This document shows positions 10,673-22,499 of a stretch of DNA of 64,000 nt, one piece after another (positions within the stretch are counted from its first letter, which is position 1; every line of letters starts with the position of its first letter). The notes below the pieces were generated by a model. The model saw only the letters and a list, made by a program, of their open reading frames with translations, had not been told where the DNA came from and made no database searches. Source of the stretch: Siphonodentalium dalli (Eukaryota; Mollusca; Scaphopoda; Gadilida; Siphonodentaliidae); assembly GCA_032622095.1 (NCBI GenBank), contig CP136063.1, positions 282,961,426-283,025,425 on the forward strand. The letters run 5' to 3'. A program made the translations under genes and the position numbers.

Positions 10673-10966
10673 GCAAATTATCCCATGAGTCCATCAAGAT
10701 AAATATGAATTGGATTGCATAGCAAATTATCCCATGTGTCCATCAAGATAAATATGAATTGGATTGCATAGCAAATTATCCCATGTGTCCATCAAGATAA
10801 ATATGAATTGAATAGCATGGCAAATTATCCCATGTGTCCCATCAAGATAAATATGAATTGGATTGCATGGCAAATTATCCCATGTGTCCAATCAAGATAA
10901 ATATGAATTGGATTGCATGGCAAATTATCCCATGTGTCCATCAAGATAAATATGAATTGGATTGCA
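10673..10966 (+). repeat. 48-bp minisatellite, about six copies
   Basis: The unit begins GCAAATTATCCCATGTGTCC and ends GAATTGGATTGCAT. Copies differ by single bases such as GTGTCC/GAGTCC and by small indels. It lies in the presumed intron after the exon candidate. Confidence 0.9.
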
Positions 10967-11096
10967 TTTGATCATTAAAATTTATCCTCCAAACACCCTA
11001 ACGATATTGGTTGAAAAATGGAAAATATTCAGTGAATTGGAACTAAATGTAATAATATTAGACCATTGATAATCAAATACTCAGATGAGTAGTTAA

Positions 11097-11298
11097 ACCT
11101 TTCAGTGGCAAGTCCGATTTTTGTATCAACCCATATTTCCTTGATAATTTTTTTCCAATTTATTGATTATAATAATGTGATACATTGATGCTCTAAGAGC
11201 TCTTTCCATCAATGTATCACATTATTATAATCAATAAATTTGAAAAAGTATCAAGGAAATATGGGTTGATACAAAAATTGGACTTGGCACTGAAAGGG
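11097..11298. mobile_element. TTAA-flanked fold-back MITE, family B
   Basis: Ends ACCTTTCAGTGGCAAGTCC and GGACTTGGCACTGAAAGGG are flanked by TTAA at 11093-11096 and 11299-11302. The arms are almost complementary over their whole length (about 95 bp each) around a short loop near 11195, so a transcript would be one long hairpin. The CCCTTTCAGTGCC terminus recurs at 19.2, 22.1, 30.8 and 36.3 kb. Confidence 0.82.
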
Positions 11299-11376
11299 TT
11301 AATTGATTCCCACTAATTTAATCTTGTATAAATGTTCAGTTTTCTAGTTCAACAAGACAACTATAACTATTAATTT

Positions 11377-11449
11377 TGTGGGTTCAGCGACTAAAATCAA
11401 CAAACAGTTCAAATTAAACTGTTTGTTGTTTTTATTCGCTGAACCCACA
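11377..11449. repeat. 73-bp inverted repeat
   Basis: TGTGGGTTCAGCG and CGCTGAACCCACA form the outer arms, and AACAAACAGTT / AACTGTTTGTT the inner arms, around a short A+T loop. It could be a miniature fold-back element. The flanks show no clear duplication. Confidence 0.7.
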
Positions 11450-11562
11450 CCAAACAGAGCATTTAATATCTGAGCATCTATGTGAATGAAGAATAGAGCA
11501 TTGTGGTAATCATAAGAGCCATATTGATGAATATTCTCAAATGAGTGTTTTTTTCTTTACAG

Positions 11563-11678
11563 ATAAAGCTGGTAGATCATTACGAGTTTTTAATCGACTC
11601 TACAAAGCTCAAATTCTGCTAGGCAAAGACGAGGGGTTGTGGCAGCAAAATGGTGCTCAATTTACTAAACTACTTTTT
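11563..11678 (+). CDS. Weak exon candidate cut by a Helentron-like insertion
   Basis: It follows TTTTTTTCTTTACAG, a good acceptor. One frame reads protein-like (LRVFNRLYKAQILLGKDEG) but does not match the phase of the 10,157 exon. The matching phase stops after 19 codons. The sequence is interrupted at 11678 by a 3.1-kb element and the flank resumes at 14818. No family was recognised; this may not be coding. Confidence 0.25.
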
Positions 11679-14600
11679 AGCTCAACTTTACTTTGTAAAG
11701 TTTGAGCTATTGCCATGGCTTTGTTGTCCGTCGTCCGTGTGTGCGTGTGTACGTAAGGCGTCAACAATGCAGTCTACAGGTCGTACCTTTGGTCGGATCA
11801 TTATGAAATTTGTCAAAGCTGTTGACATCAACATTTAGACCAGAATGATTAATTTTGGGGTCATTCGGTAAAAAAACATGGCCGCCAGTGGCCATCTTGC
11901 ATTTCAAAATTCAATCCATTAGCACGGGCTACAGGGCGTACTGTTTGTATGATCGTCATGAAATTTGTCATGGATGTTAATATTGACATGTAGATGGGAA
12001 CGAGTAATTTTGGGGTCATTTAGCCCAAAAACATGGCCGCCAGCAGCCATCTTGGATTTTACTCTTTGTATGACTAAATTCTTTAGCACGGGCTACAGGT
12101 CGTACTTTTAGTCTGATCATCATAAAATTTGTCAAGAATGTTAATAATGACATGTAGATGGGAACGAGTCATTTTGGGGTCATTCGGCCAAAAAACATGG
12201 CCGCCAGCAGGCATCTTTGATTTCACTCTTTGTATGACTAAATCCTTTAGCACGGGCTACAGGTCGTACCTTTAGTCCGATCATCATAAAATTTGTCATG
12301 GCTGTTGAAATTGGAATGTAGATGGGAACGAGTCATTTTGGGGTCATTCGGACAAAAAACATGGCCGCCAGCAGGCATCTTTGATTTCACTCTTTGTATG
12401 ACTAAATCCTTTAGCACGGGCTACAGGTCGTACCTTTAGTCCGATCATCATAAAATTTGTCATGGCTGTTGAAATTGGAATGTAGATGGGAACGAGTCAT
12501 TTTGGGGTCATTCGGCCAAAAAACATGGCCGCCAGCAGGCATCTTTGATTTCACTCTTTGTATGACTAAATCCTTTAGCACGGGCTACAGGTCGTACCTT
12601 TAGTCCGATCATCATAAAATTTGTCATGGCTGTTGAAATTGGAATGTAGATGGGAACGAGTCATTTTGGGGTCATTCGGACAAAAAACATGGCCGCCAGT
12701 GGCCATCTTGGATTTCAAAATTCAATCCATTAGCACGGGCCACAGGTCGTACTGTTCGTCTGATCATCATGAAATTTGTCATGGATGTTAATATTGACAT
12801 GTAGATGGGAACGAGTAATTTTGGGGTCATTCGGCCAAAAAACATGACGGCCAGCAGCCATCTTGGATTTTACTCTTTGTATGACTAAATTCTTTAGCAC
12901 GGGCTACAGGTCGTACCTTTAGTCTGATCATCATCAAATTTGTTATGGATGTTAATATTGACATGTAGATGGGAACGAGTAATTTTGGGGTCATTTGGCC
13001 CAAAAACATGGCCGCCAGCAGCCATCTTGGATTTTACTCTTTGTAGGACTAAATCCTTTAGCACGGGCTGCAGGTCGTACCTTTAGTCTGATCATCATAA
13101 AATTTGTCATGAATGTTAATAATGACATGTAGATGGGAACGAGTCATTTTGGGGTCATTCGGCCAAAAAACATGGCCGCCAGCAGGCATCTTTGATTTTA
13201 CTCTTTGTATGACTAAATCCTTTAGCACGGGCTACAGGTCGTACCTTTAGTCTGATCATCATAAAATTTGTCATGGCTGTTGAAATTGGAATGTAGATGG
13301 GAACGAGTCATTTTGGGGTCATTCGGACAAAAACCATGGCCGCCAGTGGCCATCTTGGATTTCAAAATTTAATCCATTAGCACGGGCCACAGGTCGTACT
13401 GTTCGTCTGATCATCATGAAATTTGTCATGGATGTTAATATTGATATGTAGATGGGAACGAGTAATTTTGGGGTCATTCGGCCAAAAAACATGGCGGCCA
13501 GCAGCCATCTTGGATTTTACTCTTTGTATGACTAAATTCTTTAGCACGGGCTACAGGTCGTACCTTTAGTCTGATCATCATCAAATTTGTCATGGATGTT
13601 AATATTGACATGTAGATGGGAACGAGTAATTTTGGGGTCATTTGGCCCAAAAACATAGCCGCCAGCAGCCATCTTGGATTTTACTCTTTGTATGACTAAA
13701 TCCTTTAGCACGGGCTGCAGGTCGTACCTTTAGTCTGATCATCATAAAATTTGTCATGGCTGTTGAAATTGGAATGTAGATGGGAACGAGTCATTTTGGG
13801 GTCATTAGGACAAAAAACATGGCCGCCCGCTGCCATCTTGGATTTCAAAATTTAATCCATTAGCACGGGCCACAGGTCGTACTGTTTGTCTGATCATCAT
13901 GAAATTTGTCATGGATGTTAATATTGACATGTAGATGGGAACGAGTAATTTTGGGGTCATTCGGCCAAAAAACATGGTCGCCAGCAGCCATCTTGGATTT
14001 TACTCTTTGTATGACTAAATTCTTTAGCACGGGCTACAGCTCATACCTTTAGTCTGATCGTCATAAAATTTGTCATGGATTTTAATATTGACATGTAGAT
14101 GGGAACAAGTCATTTTGGGGTCATTCGGTCTAAAAACATGGCCGCCAGCAGCCATCTTGGATTTTACTCTTTGTATGACTAAATCCTTTAGCATGGGCTA
14201 CAGGTCGTACCTTTAGTCTGATCATCATAACATTTGTCATGGCTGTTGACATTGACATGTTGATGGGAACGAGTCATTTTGGGTTCATTCAGGAAAAAAA
14301 CATGGCCGCCAGTGGCCATCTTGGATTTCAATATTCAATCCATTAGCACGGGCTACAGGTTGTACTGTTCGTCTGATCATCATGAAATTTGTCATGGATG
14401 TTAATATTGACATGTAGATGGGAACGAGTAATTTTGGGGTTGTTCGTCCCAAAAACATGGCCACCGGCAGCCATCTTAGATTTTACTCTTTGCATGACTA
14501 AATCCTTTGGCGTGGGCTACAGGTCGTTGCGTTGGTCGGAAGTTTATGAAATTTGTCATGGATGTTAACACTGACATGTAGATGGGAACGAGTGATTTTG

Positions 14601-14817
14601 GAGTCGTTCGGCCAAAAAAAATGGCCGCCAGCAGCCATCTTGGATTTTACTCTTTGCATGACTAAATCCTTCCCCGCGGGCTACAGGTCGTAGCTTTGAT
14701 CAGAAATGGCACAGGTAAGACATTTCAATCAGCATCTTTCCTATTTCTCCATTTACTGTAAACCATTAAATTATTCCCCTACCTAAGTTGAGCTACAGTG
14801 TCATTGACACTTTCATT
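11679..14817 (+). mobile_element. Helentron/HINE-like element, copy 2 (3.1 kb)
   Basis: It has the same termini as copy 1: AGCTCAACTTTACTTTGTAA at the left within a hairpin, AAGTTGAGCT with AGTGTCATTGACACT and TTTCATT at the right. It again sits between two T bases with no target duplication. The core is about 18 monomers of about 163 bp. A variant monomer (GTCGTACTGTTCGTCTG type) recurs every three to five monomers, giving a higher-order pattern. Nothing coding; long frames in it follow the repeat period. Confidence 0.72.
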
Positions 14818-15175
14818 TGAAGCTCAGTATTTGGAGGAGCATTCTGCCACCAGCGAGAAGTCGCAGAGAAAGGGCTTGCCAGTGGAGTTTGTTGGGCCAA
14901 TAAAAGGTATTAAATATGAATAAGTATAATATAATTTCACTTCTGCTGTCATGTGATGTCGAGGAAACATAAACAGTTAAATATTTGTTCATTGTGAATA
15001 CACTAGGCATCATTCACAAATTTTTGTTTAATTACATCTTAATTTGGAAACATTTACTTATAGATTTTGATGGATAAATTTGACCTCCATCAAAACCGCC
15101 ATAAACAGAAAGAATAGTAAAATATAGACAGATTTTGTTCTTATACCAATCAGATATATGACATAAACAGTATGT
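14818..15175. other. Flank of the Helentron-like insertion
   Basis: The first 90 bases are open in a frame reading LEEHSATSEKSQRKG and end before GTATTAAA, a possible donor. This may be the rest of the exon candidate at 11563, but the frames across the insertion do not agree cleanly. Nothing further was recognised. Confidence 0.25.
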
Positions 15176-16578
15176 TAGGCCAAACAAAAAAAGTTTTTTG
15201 ATTCTCAGGCAATTTTTATTGAGAATCGATGAGGGAGCGAGGGTTTTATTTTATTTTTTATTTTTGTTATGGGGATAATGCCCATAGTTAGCATGGGTTA
15301 TTATACCTTCACAGGTTTAATAAGAACATGTAAGGAGAACATTGTTTTGATATAAACTAATGTATTCCACATAAAGAATGACCAATTATCACATTGTACT
15401 ACACGTACATCAAATCTGAAATAAAGAATGACATAAATATATGACATTGTACTATCGGTACATCATATAGGGATTTACCAGAATGACATATATACATGTG
15501 TATATACAATGTATATTTCAATTTACTGTTGTTTATATATTTGATATATGTATGTACCTTTTACAGTATATATCTATATATCGATCTATATACTTTAATA
15601 TTTATCCATCTATACCAGACCTGTTTACTTTCAAAATTGGAAATACGGAGATTTGTCCTCAGAAATAGGGAGATTTAGTGAAAAATAGGGAGAATTTTTT
15701 TCAAGTGTCAGTATTATGGAAAAAAAACTTCATATTTTTCATTTCAATGTCATATAGACTGTTTGTTGCATTTTGTTTACATCTGCCACAATTAACGGCC
15801 TTGACAGTAATGACACCGACTACTGAGTGTCTATTATTAAAATTACGATTTTCCAGGTAGGATCACGTTTTATTTTGAATAAGGCAATACAACGATTAAA
15901 ACTATATTTGCACACTATAAAATTGTGCTTTTTGGATAATTTTGTCACCAAATATATTCAGTAACATCGATGAATTTTAAGAGAGTACACATTGACAGAT
16001 TGTTTGAGGTCCATTCGATTCGCGTTCTGTTATTGCATTGTATATAAAACACGGAATACCACAAAGACGGAAACGGAACTAAAACAAACAAAAAGTTTAA
16101 ATCGGCATTATAATAATTTGAGTCAGCGGTTTAAATAGTCTAGATTCTATAATATAGTAACTATACATGCTAGCCAAAAACTTCAAATAATATTATATTA
16201 AACCAGTATACTCATCACCAATATGCACCATATTTCTTTCCGGATTGCGTTCCCGAAATTGGAAATCTCAAAATTGTACGCCGAAATATTTGAACACATT
16301 TGACTTAATAAACTTGGGGTTTGGGCAGCTTTTGGTGACAATATACCTGGTAGTTATCGTTGCCTAGTGTCTGTTTTTGAATACCAACACATACACCATT
16401 GTATGTCTATCATATTCGATGTTTGAAACATAACTAATTTCTGTTTTCTAGTTTCCTATTTTCGTGTTATCATTTGACAGCTTCGTTCAAATTGAAAATC
16501 GTAATAAAATGGTTCAACGCGGGCCTTTTTTCCAGACGCGGCTATGTCCGAGAATCAAAACACCTTTTTTTTGGCCTT
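15176..16578. mobile_element. Inverted-repeat element with GGCCAAA ends (about 1.4 kb)
   Basis: The left end TAGGCCAAACAAAAAAAG continues to TTTTTTGATTCTC. The right end reads GAGAATCAAAACACC then TTTTTTTTGGCCTTA, the inverse with mismatches. The interior carries the older repeat (15,855-16,080) that matches both flanks of the hAT element at 5.6-6.8 kb in reverse. No transposase frame was seen. Ends are approximate. Confidence 0.5.
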
Positions 16579-16867
16579 ATTGTCAATTTTTACCCCTTTA
16601 TTATGTAAACAAAAGCAAAAAAATGTGACGTTTCGATCCTGGCCTGTGTTTAGATCCGGATATGGTAAACATAAAGAGCGTTATTTGTTACTGTTTTCCT
16701 AATATGGAAATAATAAAGAGCGTTTATATCATGTTTGTGTGATTAACCAATAGAATTGCGCTGTGTTATGTAAACAGAAGCACAACTTCTGTAACACGAG
16801 CAGTCTCTTGTTTTCGTACACCATCGTACGTCTTGACGACAATATACTGTTTACGCGCTGCCATTTT

Positions 16868-17178
16868 TGGGACTTCTTTTATTCTCAACAGAATATTTGC
16901 AACAAATGAATGAATTTGAGCCATGGATGAGTTAAAATTCACTCATTTTCCGTATGAACAATACAAACAACATGGTAATTATAATGAAAATGAATTTATG
17001 GCTCCAGCCATAAATTTATTTTCATTATAATTACCATGTTGTTTGCATCATTCATAGAGCACATAACAGTATTTTGCAGTAATACATGGCTCAAATTAAT
17101 TCATTTATTGCATATATTCTGTTGAGTATAAAAGGAAATTGTCCCATAAATGGAATATTTAGTGTACAGTACCCCTTT
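16868..17178. mobile_element. Palindromic element, GTACAGTACCCCT end
   Basis: Long inverted arms meet near 17,003 (ATGGCTCC AGCCAT), flanked by matching AACATGGTAATTATAATGAA blocks, and reach out to CTCAACAGAATAT on both sides. The right end GTACAGTACCCCT with TTAA matches the element at 53,685-54,276. The matching left end is missing or decayed. Confidence 0.6.
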
Positions 17179-17266
17179 AAAGATGGTCTGTATAAGTTTT
17201 ATATAGTTTCCTGGGTATAAAATAATAAATATGAATCGAAGACCCCTGTCTGGAAACGTTTATTAA

Positions 17267-17501
17267 CCCTTTACCCAACAGAAGGGCCCTGTGCCAATGC
17301 ATTCTCTTATATATGCGAGTCGACCATAGGTCGCCTCGCATATATAAGAGAATGCATTGGCTTAACACATATTAAAAATTCTAAAATTGAACCGGTTCCA
17401 TTTGTTTCCATATTTGTATGGTGTTATTGAGACAGACCGAAGATATTTTAGGCTGTTGAAGCTTTATTTGGCCGGTTTTGGCCGTTTTGTTGGGTAAAGG
17501 G
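17267..17501. mobile_element. TTAA MITE family A, short copy
   Basis: CCCTTTACCCAACA and TTGTTGGGTAAAGGG ends are flanked by TTAA (17263-17266, 17502-17505). This 235-bp version keeps only one 69-bp hairpin (17293-17361). Confidence 0.82.
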
Positions 17502-17553
17502 TTAATATTGATTTATTTTGGACTTTCTGGTATAATACATACAATCAAATTTG

Positions 17554-17991
17554 CACATTTACTCGAGGATCGTAGAAAGCGGGAGAACTCTATCTCTATC
17601 TTAAATCACATTTACTACTCGAGGATCGTAGAAAGCGGGAGAACTCTATCTCTATCTTAAATCACATTTACTACTCGAGGATCGTAGAAAGCGGGAGAAC
17701 TCTATCTCTATCTTAAATCACATTTACTACTCGAGGATCGTAGAAAGCGGGAGAACTCTATCTCTATCTTAAATCACATTTACTACTCGAGGATCGTAGA
17801 AAGCGGGAGAACTCTATCTCTATCTTAATTCACATTTACTACTCGAGGATCATAGAAAGCGGGAGAACTCTATCTCTATCTTAAATCACATTTACTACTC
17901 GAGGATCGTAGAAAGCGGGAGAACTCTATCTCTATCTTAAATCACATTTACTACTCGAGGATCGTAGAAAGCGGGAGATCTCTATCTCTAT
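17554..17991 (+). repeat. 56-bp minisatellite, about eight copies
   Basis: The unit contains CTCGAGGATCGTAGAAAGCG and GGAGAACTCTATCTCTATC. Copies are almost identical. The array is split at 17991 by a hAT-type element; a short remainder (to about 18895) continues after it. Confidence 0.9.
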
Positions 17992-18876
17992 CAGGGACCA
18001 GCCTAGACCAGATTTTCAGGGCGAAATGACTTCGCCCTACTATAAAAATAAGGCGAAGTGGCCGTTCTATAGGGCGAAGTGAGTCTACAAAATTTAAATT
18101 GATCAGTACTACGACAGGAATCGCTATAGAACGAAAATAGGAGAGATGACATATGTCAATTAAACTTATGAAACAATGGTTGAAATATGGAGTCATTATG
18201 TTCACTTCATGACCCTAATAACTATTAATAATACCCAAACATAATTGTGAGAGGATAGCAGCATTTTATATCGTAATTGTGGGAGAATGACAGGATTTTA
18301 TTTCATATTTTTCGGGTTTTTAAAAATGCCAACAATATATCAAACCGAAACGAAACGAAATCATGAACACTTTTACTGCGCTCTGTTAGTAATCCCGTTT
18401 GAAATTTTAATATGCTTCACAAATGAATTTGTTTTAAAATTTCTTTAACCAAACTCCATAGAGGGAGTGATGAATTGACACATTGTGAGAGGTGTGAGTT
18501 GTAATCTTCATTGTAAGGTGTGGTAATCACGGTAATCTAAAAATAACAACAACCAGATTAACACTTGAGGACCGACGAAGTTTTCACAGGTGCCAGTAAT
18601 CAGACTCAGTTGTCAACATGCTTCCAGATTGGAGCAATACAGGTGTTAATTGTTTTATAACACCCTGATACACCCTGATAGTGGAGTATTGTGTGCAATC
18701 ACAGTTGACAGTTGTAAATTATCATAAATTATTTGGGGCATTTTGCCGATTTTCGTCAGTCAAACTTTGGAATTTTCAGGGCGACTTGAACTTCGCCCCG
18801 ACTGCAAAAATAAGGCGAAGCGGACGGCGCTAGGGCGAAGAAGTCGCCCACCGTCGCCCCTCTCGGCTGGTCCCTG
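17992..18876. mobile_element. hAT-type non-autonomous element (885 bp)
   Basis: Ends CAGGGACCAGCC and CGGCTGGTCCCTG are inverted and flanked by the perfect 8-bp duplication ATCTCTAT (17984-17991 and 18877-18884). Inside each end lies a direct copy of a 75-bp block starting TTTTCAGGGCGA with AAAAATAAGGCGAAG. No transposase is encoded. It inserted into the last monomer of the 56-bp array. Confidence 0.85.
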
Positions 18877-18884
18877 ATCTCTAT

Positions 18885-19241
18885 CTTAAATCGCATGAAC
18901 AATTCATGATGGTATGTTCTAAAAATAGTTACAAATATATGTTCCACTTATTATTAATAATTATATTTATTATTAATAGATAGATGTGTTTATGATCAGG
19001 TGTCTTCAACTCATGTTTATTATTGTAGACGCAGCAACTATATGAAACATTTAGGAACAGATCATCCATCTTTAAAGTTTAACTTATATTGAGCAGGTCT
19101 TGAATTTTAAAACTTAATTACTAGGCCTATATATAATTATCACTTAAACCGCTGACCCTATTGTTCTCATTTTGGTACATATATGTTATTGCATTACTCA
19201 ATGAACTATTTTTGTCATTTCAGGATATATGGAACTCCACT
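18885..19241. other. A+T-rich sequence, nothing recognised
   Basis: The first bases finish the 56-bp monomer. The remainder has no repeat or coding signal that I can support. Confidence 0.45.
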
Positions 19242-19245
19242 TTAA

Positions 19246-19559
19246 CTCTTTCAGTGCCAAGTCTGATTTTTGTATCAACCCATAAACCCTGTGCCAATGC
19301 AATCTCTTATATATGCGAGTCGACCATAGGTCGCCTCGCATATATAAGAGAATGCATTGGCCTAACAATTTTTCATCATTTGTTATTATTTTTTACAATT
19401 TTTTACAATTTTAATAATTTGTTCTTATATTATTTAACTCTTTCAGTACCAGACTTATTTTGTAGGATCAGTGCTAGGGAATCTATGTTTTTCATGGGCA
19501 TCAAAATTATTACTATGAATACTTGGTGATAGTTTTGAGTTATAACATGCCCCTAAATT
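19246..19559 (-). mobile_element. Family B element, inverted relative of 22.1-22.5 kb
   Basis: After TTAA (19242-19245) it reads CTCTTTCAGTGCCAAG, then a 69-bp hairpin (19293-19361), then a stretch that is the reverse complement of about 22,210-22,400, including the region around CCAAGTATTCATAATAATAA. It runs into the assembly gap, so its far end is unknown. Confidence 0.65.
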
Positions 19560-19659
19560 NNNNNNNNNNNNNNNNNNNNNNNNNNNNNNNNNNNNNNNNN
19601 NNNNNNNNNNNNNNNNNNNNNNNNNNNNNNNNNNNNNNNNNNNNNNNNNNNNNNNNNNN
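19560..19659. other. Assembly gap, 100 N
   Basis: Exactly 100 undetermined bases, the usual placeholder for a gap of unknown length. To its right the sequence starts in the middle of a tandem unit (inside the RNase H fragment). The first unit of the array is therefore incomplete and more copies may be missing. Confidence 0.99.
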
Positions 19660-19698
19660 GCTGAACTCAAAGCCTTTGAACTTTGTACAAAATTTCTC

Positions 19699-20078
19699 AT
19701 TCTTTAATAGACCATGTGTCATATCATATTTTTTAATAGACCATTGTCATATCACATTCTTTAATAGACCATTGTCATATCACATTCTTTTATAGACCAT
19801 TTGTCATATCACATTCTTTAATAGACCATTTGTCATATCACATTCTTTAATTGACCATTTGTCATACCACATTCTTTAATAGACCATTTGTCATATCACA
19901 TTCTTTAATAGACCATTTGTCATACCACATTCTTTAATAGACCATTTGTCATATCACATTCTTTAATAGACCATTTGTCATATCACATTCTTTAATTGAC
20001 CATTTGTCATACCACATTCTTTAATAGACCATTTGTCATATCACATTCTTTAATAGACCATTTGTCATATCACATTCT
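19699..20078 (+). repeat. 29-bp minisatellite, about 13 copies
   Basis: The unit is built on ATTCTTTAATAGACCATTTG plus TCATATCAC. Equivalent arrays at 25,403-25,640, 34,105-34,342 and 39,661-39,898 have about eight copies. The extra five copies account for the 146-bp greater spacing of unit 1. Confidence 0.92.
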
Positions 20079-20732
20079 TTCGGTCTGTAAGCAGATGTGT
20101 GGGCGCCTTATTCAAATTCGGAATTCATCCATGATCGACGAACTTCAAGGTCATCTTCCATCGAAAAAGTATATAAAAAATCATAAATACATACAGGAGG
20201 ATTCTTTATATGGGCAGATGTGTGGTAGTACCGTATATATATATATTTTTTTCTTATTATGATTGTATGTTTAAATGTTATAAGATAAGGGGGGGGGGGG
20301 AGGGGGGGCTTGGGACCGTTCAAATTATTCCATCAGTTTGTTACTTTGGAGGCAATTTTATGGTTAGATTTCGATTGTGAATTCAGACAGAATTGTAATT
20401 GAAATTAGGCAACACGTGCTTCTTGAATTTTTAAAACATTTGTTTTTTTACACATAAATAGCCTTCGTCCATATGAGTAGAGCACATACCTAAAAATTGA
20501 ATTAAGAAAAAAGTGAATTATGTTTCTATATTTATAAAACGGCTTGCTTTATAGAAAACAGACTTCTTTTTCATGTGAGAAGAGCTATGTCGTCTGCATC
20601 TAAACTATCTACGCCCTTTGCATCTAAGCCATCTTTCAATCTAAGAACAAACTGGCCGATTTACATAATTTTGACTTTTTATTACACACCCATCCTACGC
20701 ATAAAAGAAATACGTCAGTGCCAACCCGTGTG

Positions 20733-20906
20733 GTAATTCCTCTTAAACGACAGCGTATCGAAACCGTCTCTGCCATTGAGGAATCTCGTTCCAGTCCTAC
20801 ATCACCTCGTCGTCCAGTCGCCATTCCTCTTAAACGACAGCGTATCGAAACCGTCTCTGCCATTGAGGAATCTCGTTCCAGTCCTACATCACCTCGTCGT
20901 CCAGTC
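20733..20906 (+). repeat. 87-bp tandem duplication
   Basis: Two adjacent exact copies, each encoding 29 residues with PLKRQRIETVSAIEESRSS. The length is a multiple of three, so the frame is kept. Downstream the same frame reads GVGKYASNTAVRAELGSYP, which belongs to the retrotransposon tail. Present identically in every module copy. Confidence 0.9.
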
Positions 20907-20926
20907 GCCATTAGGAGTAGGCAAAT

Positions 20927-21658
20927 ATGCATCTAACACTGCAGTTAGGGCGGAATTGGGTAGCTATCCACATCGACGCTATTTGTAGAATGGCCGCATA
21001 TGCTATTAAAATTTCTAATAATGTTGACAGTAACTTGATCAGAAATGCCATGATTGAACAACGTTCACCCGGCGTTCAGAAATCAATATTCAAAACGACG
21101 GCAGCATTTGGGTTAAATATCACCGACGGCACACAAGTTGTCAAGAATCTTACTAACTTGAGACAGCAGTTACAATCCAACTATCATAACGACTTTATTT
21201 TTAATATGAGCGATGAAGCATCTAAAACAGGGAGTAACAAACTACGGATGTATCGCATTTTCAAAACTACTTTTCAAATGGAACCTTACTTGCTCAATAC
21301 CCAATACAATGAAGACAAAATAGCATTCACGAGATTAAGAATAAGTAATCACGCCCTAGCGATAGAGCATGGTAGACATTACCAACCTCCGATACCCTTA
21401 CCAGATAGAGTATGTACCTTTTGTTTCAATACAAAAAAGCAAATAGAGGACGATGTTCACTTCATTATGGATTGTCCTCTTTACGCGTCACTGAGATCGG
21501 AATTATTTTCCATAATGGGAAATAATTACATAAATTTCCAACTATTAGACAAAGAGTATCAATTCATAACTATTCTAGAAAACAGATGTCCTCGCATATG
21601 TGCGAAAATCTGCAACATGGTTAAACAATTCTTCAAACTCCGAACAGAACAGTGTTAA
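20927..21658 (+). pseudogene. Non-LTR retrotransposon C-terminal tail, copy 1
   Basis: A 243-codon open frame. The C-terminal half has TRLRISNHALAIEHGRHY and then a zinc-type CX2CX11HX4C signature (CTFC ... H ... C, about residues 178-198). In non-LTR retrotransposons this follows the RT/RNase H region and probably helps bind template nucleic acid. RT motifs themselves are absent. The first 15 residues are not native: the real upstream continuation (ASNTAVRAELGSYPH) is in another frame that ends at 20,988, so a frameshift lies near 20,970. This is a truncated, inactive remnant and the annotated Met is not a true start. Confidence 0.75.
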
Positions 21659-22063
21659 ATCATTTCAGATTAATGAGCATAATAGATCTGAGAAACAAAT
21701 CTTATTGAGATATACATTGATTATGGAATTACATGTATTGTGAATATTATAGGACAGTATGCTTGTACCCACATTGATACACCATTATAGGTAGTATGTG
21801 GTAGTACCGTATATATATATTTTTTTTTCTTATTATGATTGTATGTTTAAATGTTATAAGATAGCATGCTTAATTTCACATGTATTGTTATAATATTGTT
21901 ATAACCAGTATAATGTATTACACTGTATAGGGCAACCTACCCATGTGGGTGTTATTGCTATTACACATTATTATTATTATAACAAACTTATCACACTGTG
22001 AAACTAAAATAAAGTGATAAATATCAATCTCCCCATGGGTCTCCCGACAACCTCCATTCAACC

Positions 22064-22499
22064 CTTTCAGTGCCACGAGCCGATCTGATCTGCCCTAATT
22101 TACGGTTTTAAAAACGGCCCTAAAAAATAATTTTAAAACAAATTAGTTTTTTTTAAAGATTTTTTTGGGTATGTATAAGCATGCTATAGCAAATTTAAAA
22201 ACAAACTGGATAAAACCTTAGGGGCATGTTATAACTCAAAACTATCACCAAGTATTCATAATAATAATTTTTATGCCCATGAAAAACCTAAGATTCCCTG
22301 GCACTAAACCTACAAAATAAGTCTGTTAAAGAATATAAGAAAAAATTATTAAAATTGTACAAAATTGTACAAAATAATAACAAATGATGAAAAATTGTTA
22401 GGCCAATGCGTTCTCTTATATATGAGAGGCGACCTAAGAGAATGCATTGGAACAGGGTATATGGGTTGATACAAAAATCGGAGCTGGCACTTAAAGGGT
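22064..22499. mobile_element. Family B TTAA-type element, unit 1
   Basis: Starts ACCCTTTCAGTGCCACGAG and ends GGAGCTGGCACTTAAAGGGT. It contains a degraded 69-bp hairpin (22,402-22,451). The left TTAA has become TCAA. An inverted relative lies at 19.25-19.56 kb. Confidence 0.65.

Larger units (their letters stand above)
20221..21796 (+). repeat. 1,576-bp module bounded by direct repeats (unit 1)
   Basis: TGTGGTAGTACCGTATATAT and about 45 further bases (to GTTATAAGATA) occur at 20,221 and again at 21,797, 1,576 bp apart. The module holds a poly-G run, an 87-bp duplication and the retrotransposon C-terminal frame. Single copies occur in units 1 and 3 (34,482-36,053) and three in unit 2. Confidence 0.9.

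Noticed and set aside
10673-10966. CRISPR-like array
   Set aside because: The 48-bp units are contiguous with no unique spacers; the same holds for the 29-, 44-, 47-, 50- and 56-bp arrays. The genome is animal.
15483-15678. Two overlapping 60-codon frames rich in Tyr and Ile
   Set aside because: They come from TATA-rich low-complexity DNA.
20636-20932. 98-codon minus-strand frame repeated five times
   Set aside because: It is the antisense shadow of the 87-bp duplication and retrotransposon tail.
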